A stretch of DNA of 64,000 nucleotides from the NCBI GenBank assembly GCA_963821235.1, contig CAWGCS010000001.1:2170001-2234000 (forward strand). Reading direction: 5' to 3'. This DNA comes from CTSoil-043 sp963821235 (GTDB taxonomy: Bacteria > Chloroflexota > Limnocylindria > Limnocylindrales > CSP1-4). Both the position numbers and the translations under genes were made by a program. This document shows, one piece after another, positions 42,169 to 50,088 of the stretch; position 1 is the stretch's first letter; every line of letters begins with the position of its first letter. The notes beneath the pieces were generated by a model. That model searched no databases. It worked only from the letters and a program-made list of their open reading frames with translations, and had not been told where the DNA came from.

Positions 42169-42711
42169 TCAGCCGGCCTCGCCATCGGTGGCCGACGAGC
42201 CCTCTGGCCCACGCTCGGCGGCCAGCCCGGCGGCCCGCTCCAGCAGCAGCTCGAGGGCGGCCTCGGCGCTCGACGCCTTGTTCGCCTCCCGCTCGCCCGA
42301 CCAGGCGAAGCGCCGGACCGCGTTCCCCGTGACGTCCGCGACGGCGACGTAGGTCAGGCCGACCGGCTTGCCGGGGGTCGCCCCGCCGGGCCCGGCGATG
42401 CCCGTGACCGCCACCGCGAGGTCGGCGGCGAAGCGTGCGCGGGCGCCCTCCGCCATCGCCAGGGCCACCTGGGCGCTCACGGCGCCGTGGGCGGCGAGCG
42501 CATCCCGCGGCACGCCCAGGATCGCCGTCTTCGCTGCGTCCTCGTAGGCGACGACCCCGCCGGCCAGATAGCCGGACGAGCCGGGGACGTCGGTCAGGGC
42601 GTCGGCCACCCGGCCGCCGGTGCACGACTCGGCGAGGGCCACCCGGAGGTGGGCCGCGAGGCACGTCGCCTGGAGCCGCTCGGCGAGGTCGCGGAGCTCC
42701 GGGGCGGGCAT
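42169..42711 (-). CDS. pncC: Nicotinamide-nucleotide amidohydrolase (CinA C-terminal domain)
   Basis: 180 residues, one CinA-C domain without the N-terminal ADP-ribose pyrophosphatase part. VALAESCTGGRVADALTDVPG holds the catalytic Ser and Thr-Gly-Gly, followed by YLAGGVVAYEDAAKTAILGV and VTGIAGPGGATPGKPVG. It converts NMN to nicotinate mononucleotide in the NAD salvage cycle. The gene starts eight bases from the end of the RodZ-like gene and is in its operon. Confidence 0.9.
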   Translation of the reverse strand: MPAPELRDLAERLQATCLAAHLRVALAESCTGGRVADALTDVPGSSGYLAGGVVAYEDAAKTAILGVPRDALAAHGAVSAQVALAMAEGARARFAADLAVAVTGIAGPGGATPGKPVGLTYVAVADVTGNAVRRFAWSGEREANKASSAEAALELLLERAAGLAAERGPEGSSATDGEAG

Positions 42712-42718
42712 CGCTGCC

Positions 42719-44083
42719 TCAGCTCCCGGACTGGGGCGCCTTGCCGGGCTCCAGGCGGAAGGTGCCCGGATTGGCCGTCGTCCCCAGCGCGCCGTACTCC
42801 GTGCCGTTGACGGTCACGAAGGTCGTGCTCATCTTCCCGGTCCGGATCTCGACCAGCCCCTCGCCCCGGAAGGTGAGCGTCTTGCCGGCGCTGAAGACCG
42901 TGCCGCCGGCCCCGGTCTGCGTCGAGACGACGCCGTCCACCCAGACCTTGAGCCAGGTGCGCTCGTCGCGGATCTCCACGACGACGCTGATCCCCTGGTA
43001 GGCCACCGCCACGTTGCGGGTCAGGGTCGTCGACTTGCCCTGCTCGCCGGCCGCGGTCACCGTGATCGCCCAGCGCCCCTCGGTGAGGTCCACCGCCGTG
43101 CTGAAGGTGCCGTCGTCGGCGAGGGTCACCGGGGAAGCGGGAACGGCGGCCGGCGTCGGCGCGGCGGAGGCGGCGGGCTTGCCGGGCGGCGGACCCAGGT
43201 AGGCTGCCGAGACGCTGACCGAGGTCGCGTCGGTGGTCGTCCCGCGCACCGGAATGGCGCCGTTCTCCACGCTCAGGCCGTCCTCCGGCGAGGTGAGCTC
43301 CAGGGTCGGCGCCGCGACCTGGGCGAAGGGCACGGTGATGACGATCTCGACCGGCGTCTCGGCCGCCTTGCCGGTCCGCGCGTCGGTGGCGGTGACGACG
43401 AAGCGATTCTCGCCGCGGCGCAGGTCGACGACCGACCGCCAGACGCCGTCGCCGCCGGCGATCACCCGCAGGTCCTGGCGGCCGGGGGCCTGGATCGTCA
43501 CCTCGGCGTCGGGGCCGGTCGTCCCGCGCAGGGTGTAGGTGGTGGTGTCCTCGGCGACCTCGGTGACGGCCGTCGGCGGGTCGGTCACCGCGATCGTCGG
43601 CGGCTCCGAGAAGCGCAGGAGCTGGAAGCCGATGTAGGCGACGATCGCCAGGGCGGCCAGGGAGACGAGCCCCGCGACGAGGAGCCCGGGACCGATGACG
43701 AACCCCCGCCGGGGAGCTTCGATGACCCGGGGCACGACGATGGCCGGCTCGTCGGGGACCTCGCCCCGCTCGCGGTGCCAGGCGGCCAGCACCTCGTCGG
43801 CGTCCATCCCCAGGTAGAGGGAGTAGTTGCGCAGGAAGCCGCGGGCGTAGACGCCGGCGGGCAGCTCCGTCCAGGCGCCCCGCTCCATCGCAGCGAGGTA
43901 CTGGCGGCGGATCTTCGTCTCGCGCTCGGCACGGAGGAGGTCGACGCCCTTGGCCTCGCGGGCCGCCACCAGCCGATCGGCCACCCGCTCGCCGGGCGGC
44001 GGCAGGTGAGGCTCCGGGTCGCGTCCGCCGTCGCCGCCGCGACCCGGCGGCCCCAGCGGCCGGGCGTGCTCGCGTGTCGTCAC
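42719..44083 (-). CDS. RodZ-like HTH / membrane / Ig-domain protein
   Basis: 454 residues. A cytoplasmic HTH_25 domain (VADRLVAAREAKGVDLLRAE, then YARGFLRNYSLYLGM) is followed by one membrane helix near residues 139-163 (VIGPGLLVAGLVSLAALAIV). Two extracellular Ig-like beta domains come next, then a RodZ C-terminal (DUF4115-like) domain (WLKVWVDGVV, then GKTLTFRGEGLVEIRTG). RodZ anchors MreB and helps shape the cell; no mreB is visible, so the role here is uncertain. GTG start overlapping the ftsK stop (GTGA). Confidence 0.8.
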   Translation of the reverse strand: MTTREHARPLGPPGRGGDGGRDPEPHLPPPGERVADRLVAAREAKGVDLLRAERETKIRRQYLAAMERGAWTELPAGVYARGFLRNYSLYLGMDADEVLAAWHRERGEVPDEPAIVVPRVIEAPRRGFVIGPGLLVAGLVSLAALAIVAYIGFQLLRFSEPPTIAVTDPPTAVTEVAEDTTTYTLRGTTGPDAEVTIQAPGRQDLRVIAGGDGVWRSVVDLRRGENRFVVTATDARTGKAAETPVEIVITVPFAQVAAPTLELTSPEDGLSVENGAIPVRGTTTDATSVSVSAAYLGPPPGKPAASAAPTPAAVPASPVTLADDGTFSTAVDLTEGRWAITVTAAGEQGKSTTLTRNVAVAYQGISVVVEIRDERTWLKVWVDGVVSTQTGAGGTVFSAGKTLTFRGEGLVEIRTGKMSTTFVTVNGTEYGALGTTANPGTFRLEPGKAPQSGS

Positions 44084-46440
44084 TGGTCGTCCCTGTCGTC
44101 CTCGCCGGCGTCCCGCCCGCGTCCACCGCCAGCGTCGCGGCGGAGGACCTGGCGCGCGTTCGAGCCGTCGAACGCCCCGATGTACCCGCGCGCCTCGAGC
44201 TGGTCGATGATCCGCGCGGCCCGTGCGTAGCCGATCTTGAGACGCCGCTGCAGGAGCGACGCCGAGGCGCGATCGTACTCCTGGATGACGCCGACGGCAT
44301 CCCGCAGCAACCGGTCGGCATCCTCGCCGGCAAGGTCGTCGACGGAGCCCGTCGATTCCTCGTCGTCTTCGACGATGGACAGGTCGTAGTGCGGCTCGGC
44401 CTCGGCGCGCCAGTGCGAGGTCACCGCCCGGATCTCCCGGTCGGACACGAAGACGCCCTGGAGGCGGATCGGGCGCGGCAGGTCGGACGGCTGGAAGAGC
44501 ATGTCGCCGCGCCCGATGAGGTCCTCCGCGCCGGGCGCGTCGAGGATCGTCCGGCTGTCGATCTGGGAGGCCATGGCGAAGGCGATGCGGCTCGGGAAGT
44601 TGGCCTTGATGAGGCCCGTCACGACGTTGACCGACGGGCGCTGGGTGGCCAGGACCAGGTGGATCCCGGTGGCCCGCGCCTTCTGGGCGAGGCGGACGAT
44701 GGGCTCCTCGACGGTCTTGCCGTCGCGCATCATCAGGTCCGCCAGCTCGTCGATGACGATCACGATGTAGGGCATCCGGTCCGCGGGGTCGACCCGGGTC
44801 TCGTTGAAGGCCGTGACGTTGCGGGCCGTCGCGCCGGCGAAGCGGCGGTAGCGGGTCTCCATCTCGCCGACGGCCCACTTGAGGGCGGCCTTGGCCCGAT
44901 CGGCCTCGGTGACGACGGGGACCAGCAGGTGCGGCATCCCGTTGTAGTCGGCCAGCTCGACGCGCTTGGGGTCGACGAGGATGAGGCGCACCTCGTCGGG
45001 CGAGGCCCGCACCAGGATGCTCGTGATGAGGGCGTTGACCATCACGCTCTTGCCGGAGCCCGTCGCCCCGGCGATGAGGAGGTGCGGCATCCGGGCGAGG
45101 TCCGCCGCCCGGGCGTGGCCAGCCACGTCGCGACCGAGGGCGAAGGCGATCTTCGAGGGGATGGCGGCGACCTCGGGGTCCTCGAGGATGCGCCGGATGG
45201 CGACCACGTTGAAGTCCATGTTCGGGATCTCGATCCCGACGACCGACTTGCCCGGGATGGGGGCCTCGATGCGGATCGTGCGCGCCGCCAGCGCCATCGC
45301 CAGGTCGTCCGCGAGGCCCTCGATGCGGCTGACCTTGACCGAGGGGTCGGGCTCGACCTCGTACTGGGTGACCACCGGGCCGGCGTTCCACTTCACGACC
45401 CGGCTCGGGAGGTTGAAGCTGGCGAGCTTGCCGACGATGATCGCGGCGTTCCGCTCGTGATCCATCCCGCGGCCCGGTGCCCGCGCCGCCACGTCCTCGA
45501 GGAGCGTGAGGGGCGGCAGGCGGTACTCGCGCGGCAGGCGCGGCGACGGCGCGTCGGACCCGTCGGTCACGTCGTCGCCAGCGCCGGGTGCGGTCGGGCC
45601 CCCGGGCGACGGCTCGGCGGACGCCGGGGCGAGGGCGGTCGCGCCGGGGATCGAGGACGTCGCGACCGCGCCGGCAGGGCCGAAGCCGCCGCCGGCGAAG
45701 ACGGAGGAGACCTGGGCGGGGCTCGACTGGGGCGTCGGGATGTCCGGGCGGAGCACGGCGTCCCGAGCCGCGCGGCCATTGCGGACGGAGGCGGCACCCT
45801 GGTCGGACGCGGCCCGCTCCCGTCGGGAGGCGGCCTCGGCGGCCCGGGAGGCGGCCTCGGCGGCGGGCGTGGCCAGGGCGGCCCCGATGCCCCGCGCCCC
45901 GTGGCCGAGCGGCGCCAGCAGCTCGCGGACGGGGCGGTCGAGGGCGATCACGGCTCCGACCAGCACGAAGCCGATGAGGACCACGAGGGCGCCCGGGACG
46001 CTGACGAGGCCTGCCAGCGGATCCGCGAAGAAGGTCCCGATGCGGCCGCCGCTGCGGCCGCCCAGATAGCCGGCCGATTCGAGGATGCGGATGATCGCCA
46101 GGACCGCGACGTAGGCGATCGTGGCGCCCAGGACCGCCCTCCCCCACCCTGCCCGCGGGCCCTTCGCCCGCTCGATGCGGACGCCGAGGCCGATGAGGAC
46201 GAACGGCAGGAGCCAGCGACCCGTCCCGAACCAGGGCGCGATCACCCGCAGGATCCAGTCGGTCAGGGCTCCCTTGCCAGGCAGCATGAGCCCGACAAGG
46301 ACGACGATCCCGAGGATCATGAACACGACGGCCACGATCGACCGCGTGACGTCGGGGCTCAGGCGCGGCAGGGACGGGCCGGCGCTCGTCCGGCGGGAGC
46401 GACGCGGCCGCGCGGGCGGGGTCCGGCGCCGGGTGGCCAC
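44080..46440 (-). CDS. ftsK: FtsK/SpoIIIE-type DNA translocase
   Basis: 786 residues. Four membrane helices at the N-terminus, a variable linker, then the motor with Walker A GATGSGKSVMVNAL, Walker B-like RLILVDPKRVEL and IVIDELADLMM, the RLAQKARATGIHLVLATQRP segment and the gamma winged helix (LLRDAVGVIQEYDRAS, then LQRRLKIGYARAARIIDQLE). It pumps chromosome DNA through the septum and activates XerCD at dif; a candidate dif is at 9431. GTG start directly after the RNase J stop. Confidence 0.95.
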   Translation of the reverse strand: MATRRRTPPARPRRSRRTSAGPSLPRLSPDVTRSIVAVVFMILGIVVLVGLMLPGKGALTDWILRVIAPWFGTGRWLLPFVLIGLGVRIERAKGPRAGWGRAVLGATIAYVAVLAIIRILESAGYLGGRSGGRIGTFFADPLAGLVSVPGALVVLIGFVLVGAVIALDRPVRELLAPLGHGARGIGAALATPAAEAASRAAEAASRRERAASDQGAASVRNGRAARDAVLRPDIPTPQSSPAQVSSVFAGGGFGPAGAVATSSIPGATALAPASAEPSPGGPTAPGAGDDVTDGSDAPSPRLPREYRLPPLTLLEDVAARAPGRGMDHERNAAIIVGKLASFNLPSRVVKWNAGPVVTQYEVEPDPSVKVSRIEGLADDLAMALAARTIRIEAPIPGKSVVGIEIPNMDFNVVAIRRILEDPEVAAIPSKIAFALGRDVAGHARAADLARMPHLLIAGATGSGKSVMVNALITSILVRASPDEVRLILVDPKRVELADYNGMPHLLVPVVTEADRAKAALKWAVGEMETRYRRFAGATARNVTAFNETRVDPADRMPYIVIVIDELADLMMRDGKTVEEPIVRLAQKARATGIHLVLATQRPSVNVVTGLIKANFPSRIAFAMASQIDSRTILDAPGAEDLIGRGDMLFQPSDLPRPIRLQGVFVSDREIRAVTSHWRAEAEPHYDLSIVEDDEESTGSVDDLAGEDADRLLRDAVGVIQEYDRASASLLQRRLKIGYARAARIIDQLEARGYIGAFDGSNARQVLRRDAGGGRGRDAGEDDRDDQ

Positions 46441-48135
46441 CTAGACCTCCACCACGACCGGGAAGACCATCGGCCGCCGCTTCGTCTGCTCGTAGAGGTA
46501 GCGCGAGACGCCGTCCTTGATCTGGGACTTGAGGAGCGCCACCTCGCTGATGTGGTTGCCAGGGTTCTCGATGGAGGCCATCACCCGCCCGACGGCCGTC
46601 TCGATGATGGGGTCCTGCTCGTTCCCGTGGACGAACCCGCGGGTGACGATCTCCGGCCGCCCGATGATGTTGCCGGTCTGCTTGTCGACCGTGACGACGA
46701 CGAGGAACATCCCGTCGGCGGCGAGGGCGCGGCGGTCGCGCAGGACGACCTCCCCGACGTCCCCCACGGAGAGGCCGTCGACGAAGACATAGCCAGCCTG
46801 CACGGCGGCCGCGCGACGGGCCGAGCCGTCGGCGAAGAACTCGATCGGCTGGCCGTTCTCGATGATGAGCACGTTCTCCGGCGCCACCCCGGTCTCCATC
46901 GCCAGGCGGCCGTGCTGGACCTGCATCCGGAACTCGCCGTGCATCGGGATGAAGTACTTCGGGCGGGTCAGGACGAGCATCAGCTTGAGCTCCTCCTGGC
47001 TGGCGTGCCCGGAGACGTGGGCCCGCTTGATGGTGTGGTAGAAGACGTTGGCGCCGGCCTTGAAGAGGTTGTCGATGGTCCGCCCGACGTACTCCTCGTT
47101 GCCCGGGATCGGGCTGGCCGAGACGATGACCGTGTCGCCGGGCTGGATCTCCACGAAGCGGTGATCGCGGTTCGCCATCCGGGCCAGGCCGGCCATCGGC
47201 TCGCCCTGGGCGCCGGTCGTGCAGATGACGAGCTTGTTGGCTGGCACGTCGTTGATGCGGTCCTTGGCGACGATGGCCTCCGGGCGGTAGGTCAGGTAGC
47301 CGAGGTCGCTGGCGATCCGGAAGTTCTGCTCCATCGAGCGCCCGATCACCGCCGTCCGCCGGTCGAAGGTGGCGGCCGCGTCGAGCACCTGCTGCACGCG
47401 GGCGATGTTGCTGGCGAAGGTGGCCACGATCACCCGCCCCTCGAGGGGCTCGATGATCTCCCGGAAGGCCTCGCCCACGGTCCGCTCGGACGGCGTGTAG
47501 CCGGGGTTCTCGGCGCGCGTCGAGTCCGACAGGAGGCAGATGACGCCCTCTGCGCCGAGCCTCGCCAGGGTCGCGAAGTCGGACGGCTTTCGGTCGACCG
47601 GCGTGTGGTCGAACTTGAAGTCGCCGGTGTGGACGATCGTCCCGACCGGCGTCCGGATGGCGACGCCCATCGCGTCGGGGATGGAGTGCCCGATGCGGAA
47701 GGGGATGACGGTGAAGGGCCCGATCTGCAGCTCGTCGCCCGGCTCGAGCGACAGCAGGGGGTTCTTGTGGAGCTTGTGCTCCTTGACCTTCGTCCCCAGC
47801 AGGCCGCGGGCCAGGGTGGAGGCGTAGACGGGGACGCCCGGGAACTCGGGCAGGACGTACGGCAGCCCGCCGACGTGATCCTCGTGGGCGTGGGTGATGA
47901 CGAAGGCCTTGACGTTGTCGCGGCGCTCGCGGAGGTAGGCGACGTCGGGGATGACGAGGTCGATCCCGAACATCTCCTCGTCGGGGAACATCAGCCCGCA
48001 GTCGACGACGATGATGTCATCGCCGTACTCGAAGACGTACATGTTCTTGCCGATCTCACCCACCCCGCCCAGCGGGATGACGCGGAGCGGGGTGCCGGGG
48101 TCGGCGGGTGCGTGAGGGGCGGTCATGGCGTTCAC
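46441..48135 (-). CDS. rnj: Ribonuclease J
   Basis: 564 residues, typical length. A metallo-beta-lactamase with beta-CASP domain: HAHEDHVGG near residue 82 is the metal motif, SDSTRAENPGYTPSE the next conserved block, and THTGDFKFDH-type and GASQEELKLML-type segments (IVHTGDFKFDH, SGHASQEELK) complete it. It has 5'-3' exo- and endoribonuclease activity and is the main mRNA-decay enzyme in bacteria without RNase E. Its GTG overlaps the UDG stop (GTGA). With pnp nearby, the window holds two central RNA-decay enzymes. Confidence 0.95.
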   Translation of the reverse strand: MNAMTAPHAPADPGTPLRVIPLGGVGEIGKNMYVFEYGDDIIVVDCGLMFPDEEMFGIDLVIPDVAYLRERRDNVKAFVITHAHEDHVGGLPYVLPEFPGVPVYASTLARGLLGTKVKEHKLHKNPLLSLEPGDELQIGPFTVIPFRIGHSIPDAMGVAIRTPVGTIVHTGDFKFDHTPVDRKPSDFATLARLGAEGVICLLSDSTRAENPGYTPSERTVGEAFREIIEPLEGRVIVATFASNIARVQQVLDAAATFDRRTAVIGRSMEQNFRIASDLGYLTYRPEAIVAKDRINDVPANKLVICTTGAQGEPMAGLARMANRDHRFVEIQPGDTVIVSASPIPGNEEYVGRTIDNLFKAGANVFYHTIKRAHVSGHASQEELKLMLVLTRPKYFIPMHGEFRMQVQHGRLAMETGVAPENVLIIENGQPIEFFADGSARRAAAVQAGYVFVDGLSVGDVGEVVLRDRRALAADGMFLVVVTVDKQTGNIIGRPEIVTRGFVHGNEQDPIIETAVGRVMASIENPGNHISEVALLKSQIKDGVSRYLYEQTKRRPMVFPVVVEV

Positions 48136-48881
48136 CGGAAGAGGGTCAGCTGATCGGAGGCCGGCGACTCCGGCTCCGGGTTGGTGGTCGGGGGAAGTGC
48201 GGCGGGGGTCGAGGCGGCGGGGGGGGTCGGGTCCGGCGCGTCGGCCATCGCGGGCGTGGCGGCCAGGCCGGCGGACGCGCCGGCGGCCCGCCGCTCGCGG
48301 GCCTGGTCGAGGGCGGCCGGAACGTGGCCGATGTCCGCGTAGCTCGCCTCCTCGACGGCGGGCGTCCGCAGCGCCGCCGCCGGGTGGTACATGGCGAGGA
48401 CCAGCGCGCCGCGCGCGCCCGTGTCGGGATCCGCGGGCCGGATGGAGCCGTGGGCGCGGCTGATCGTCGTGCCCGGCATGAAGCGGGCCATGGAGTGGCG
48501 TCCGAGCGTCACGACCAGGGCGGGGTCGAGGGCCGCGAGCTGGCGCTGGAGGTACGGCGCGCAGGCGGCGATCTCGTCGGGCTCGGGGTCACGGTTGTCC
48601 GGCGGCCGGCACTTGACGACGTTGGTGATGAAGACGTCCTCCCTCCGCCAGCCGATGGAGGCCAGCAGGCGCACGAGCAGCTCTCCGGCGCGGCCCACGA
48701 ACGGCCGGCCCTGGCGGTCCTCGTTCAGTCCGGGACCCTCGCCCACGAAGATGACCTCGGTGCTGGGGTGGCCCTCCCCCGGAACGGCGTGCGTGCGGCC
48801 TTCGTGGAGGCGGCAGCGCGTGCAGGCCCGGACCTCCGCCGCGATCGCCTCGAGCGCCGCGCGGCGTTCGGCCTCGGTCAC
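48132..48881 (-). CDS. Family-4 uracil-DNA glycosylase with beta-clamp-like C-terminal motif
   Basis: 249 residues. ACTRCRLHEGRTHAVPGEG (first two Fe-S cysteines) and IFVGEGPGLNEDRQGRPFVG form the family-4 N-terminal part; NVVKCRPPDNRDPEPDEI and CAPYLQRQLAALDPALVVTL supply the other cysteines of the 4Fe-4S cluster; MYHPAAALR holds the active-site HPxxxLR-type block. It removes uracil from DNA. After about residue 200 there is a disordered Pro/Ala-rich tail ending SDQLTLFR. QLTLF matches the QL[SD]LF beta-clamp-binding pattern, so the enzyme is probably tethered to the replisome clamp. Confidence 0.85.
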   Translation of the reverse strand: MTEAERRAALEAIAAEVRACTRCRLHEGRTHAVPGEGHPSTEVIFVGEGPGLNEDRQGRPFVGRAGELLVRLLASIGWRREDVFITNVVKCRPPDNRDPEPDEIAACAPYLQRQLAALDPALVVTLGRHSMARFMPGTTISRAHGSIRPADPDTGARGALVLAMYHPAAALRTPAVEEASYADIGHVPAALDQARERRAAGASAGLAATPAMADAPDPTPPAASTPAALPPTTNPEPESPASDQLTLFR

Positions 48882-49951
48882 GCCGGTGAGGCCTCCGCGG
48901 CGCGACGCGACGCCGCCCGGACCCAGTCGCGGGCCACCAGGAGCTCGGCGATCTCGACGGCGTTCGTCGCCGCCCCCTTGCGGATGTTGTCGGAGACGAC
49001 CCAGAACGCGAGCCCGCGCCCGTCGGGGATGGACGGGTCGGTTCGCACCCGCCCGACGTAGATGCCGTCGCTGCCGGCGGCCTCGGTGGCGAGCGGGTAG
49101 ACGTGGGCCGCCGGGTCATCGCGGACCTCGACGCCGGGGACGCCCGCGAACAGGAGGCGGGCCTGCTGGGGCGTGATCCGCTCGCGGGTCTCGACGTGGA
49201 CGGCCTCGCTGTGGCCCATGAAGACGGGGATGCGGACGGCCGTGCAGGAGACGCGCAGGTCCGGGAGGTGGAGGATCTTGCGCGACTCGATGACGACCTT
49301 CCACTCCTCCTTGGTGTAGCCGTTCTCGAGGAAGACGTCGATCTCCGGGAGGGCGTTGAAGGCGATCGGGTGGGGGTAGACCCGTGCTTCCTTGGGCAGG
49401 CCGGCGACGTGGGCCCGGATCTGCGTCTCGAGCTCGGCGATCGCCTTGCCGCCGGTCCCCGAGACCGCCTGGTAGGTGTCGACGACGACCCGCTCCAGGC
49501 CGACCGCATCGCGGAGGGCCATGAGCGGCGGGACGAGCTGCATCGTGCTGCAGTTCGGATTGGCGATGATCCCCTCGTGGGCCTCGAGGTCTCCCGGGTT
49601 GACCTGGCTCACGACGAGCGGGATGCCCGGCTCCATCCGCCAGGCGCTGGAGTTGTCGATCACCGTGCAGCCGCGGGCCGCCGCCTGGGGGGCCAGCTCG
49701 CGCGAGGTCCCCGCGCCGGCCGAGAAGAGGGCGATGTCGACCCCCTCGAAGGCCTCGGGGGTGGCCTCCACGACCTCTACCTGGCGGCCGCCGAAGGGCA
49801 CGGTCGTGCCGGCGGAGCGCGCCGAGGCGAGGAGGCGGATCTCCCCGAGCGGGAAGTCGCGCTCCAGGAGCACCTGGGCCATCGTCCGGCCGACGACGCC
49901 GGTGGCGCCGACGACGGCAACGGTGAGTGATCGGGGGGAGTGTCCGGACAT
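48878..49951 (-). CDS. asd: Aspartate-semialdehyde dehydrogenase
   Basis: 357 residues. VAVVGATGVVGRTMAQVLLE is the NADP-binding loop, SAGAGTSRELAPQAAARGC a substrate-side block, NPNCSTMQLVPPL holds the catalytic Cys, and the conserved His/Arg blocks (FMGHSEAVHVET) follow. Reduces aspartyl phosphate to the semialdehyde for lysine, methionine, threonine and diaminopimelate synthesis. ATG at 49951. It heads a leftward transcript with the UDG and RNase J genes (overlapping starts), behind an extended -10 promoter at 49995-50003. Confidence 0.95.
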   Translation of the reverse strand: MSGHSPRSLTVAVVGATGVVGRTMAQVLLERDFPLGEIRLLASARSAGTTVPFGGRQVEVVEATPEAFEGVDIALFSAGAGTSRELAPQAAARGCTVIDNSSAWRMEPGIPLVVSQVNPGDLEAHEGIIANPNCSTMQLVPPLMALRDAVGLERVVVDTYQAVSGTGGKAIAELETQIRAHVAGLPKEARVYPHPIAFNALPEIDVFLENGYTKEEWKVVIESRKILHLPDLRVSCTAVRIPVFMGHSEAVHVETRERITPQQARLLFAGVPGVEVRDDPAAHVYPLATEAAGSDGIYVGRVRTDPSIPDGRGLAFWVVSDNIRKGAATNAVEIAELLVARDWVRAASRRAAEASPA

Positions 49952-49994
49952 GGCTCCGCTTTCAGCGCGCGAGAAGACGAGCGGGCACGTGGCG

Positions 49995-50003
49995 AGTATA
50001 GCA
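49995..50003 (-). promoter_or_regulatory. Extended -10 promoter of the asd operon
   Basis: On the minus strand TGC precedes TATACT (50003-49995), the extended -10 form (TGnTATAAT-like). The start of asd is 43 bases downstream. The same TATACT core recurs upstream of nusA and mazE, and a TGCTACTCT variant precedes rpsO. No clear -35 is seen; the base of the hairpin at 50004-50029 occupies that area. Confidence 0.5.
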
Positions 50004-50029
50004 GCGCCCCCGGGCTTCCCCGGGGGCGC
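50004..50029 (-). terminator. GC-rich hairpin downstream of pnp
   Basis: An 11-bp perfect stem (50004-50014 with 50019-50029) and a 4-base loop, 60 bases beyond the pnp stop. There is no T-tract, so it may stop decay by exonucleases or act with Rho; it directly abuts the asd promoter. Confidence 0.5.
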
Positions 50030-50088
50030 GCTCGGCTCGGATGCCCGGAGCGCCGGAGGCGATCCGTCGCGCCGGGCTGAAGGGACCC

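Noticed and set aside
44074..48153. 1359-codon open frame on the plus strand, opposite ftsK and RNase J
   Set aside because: It is antisense to two well recognised genes with intact motifs. Its composition is Gly/Asp/Arg/Val-rich without domains, as expected for a shadow frame in a very high-GC genome.
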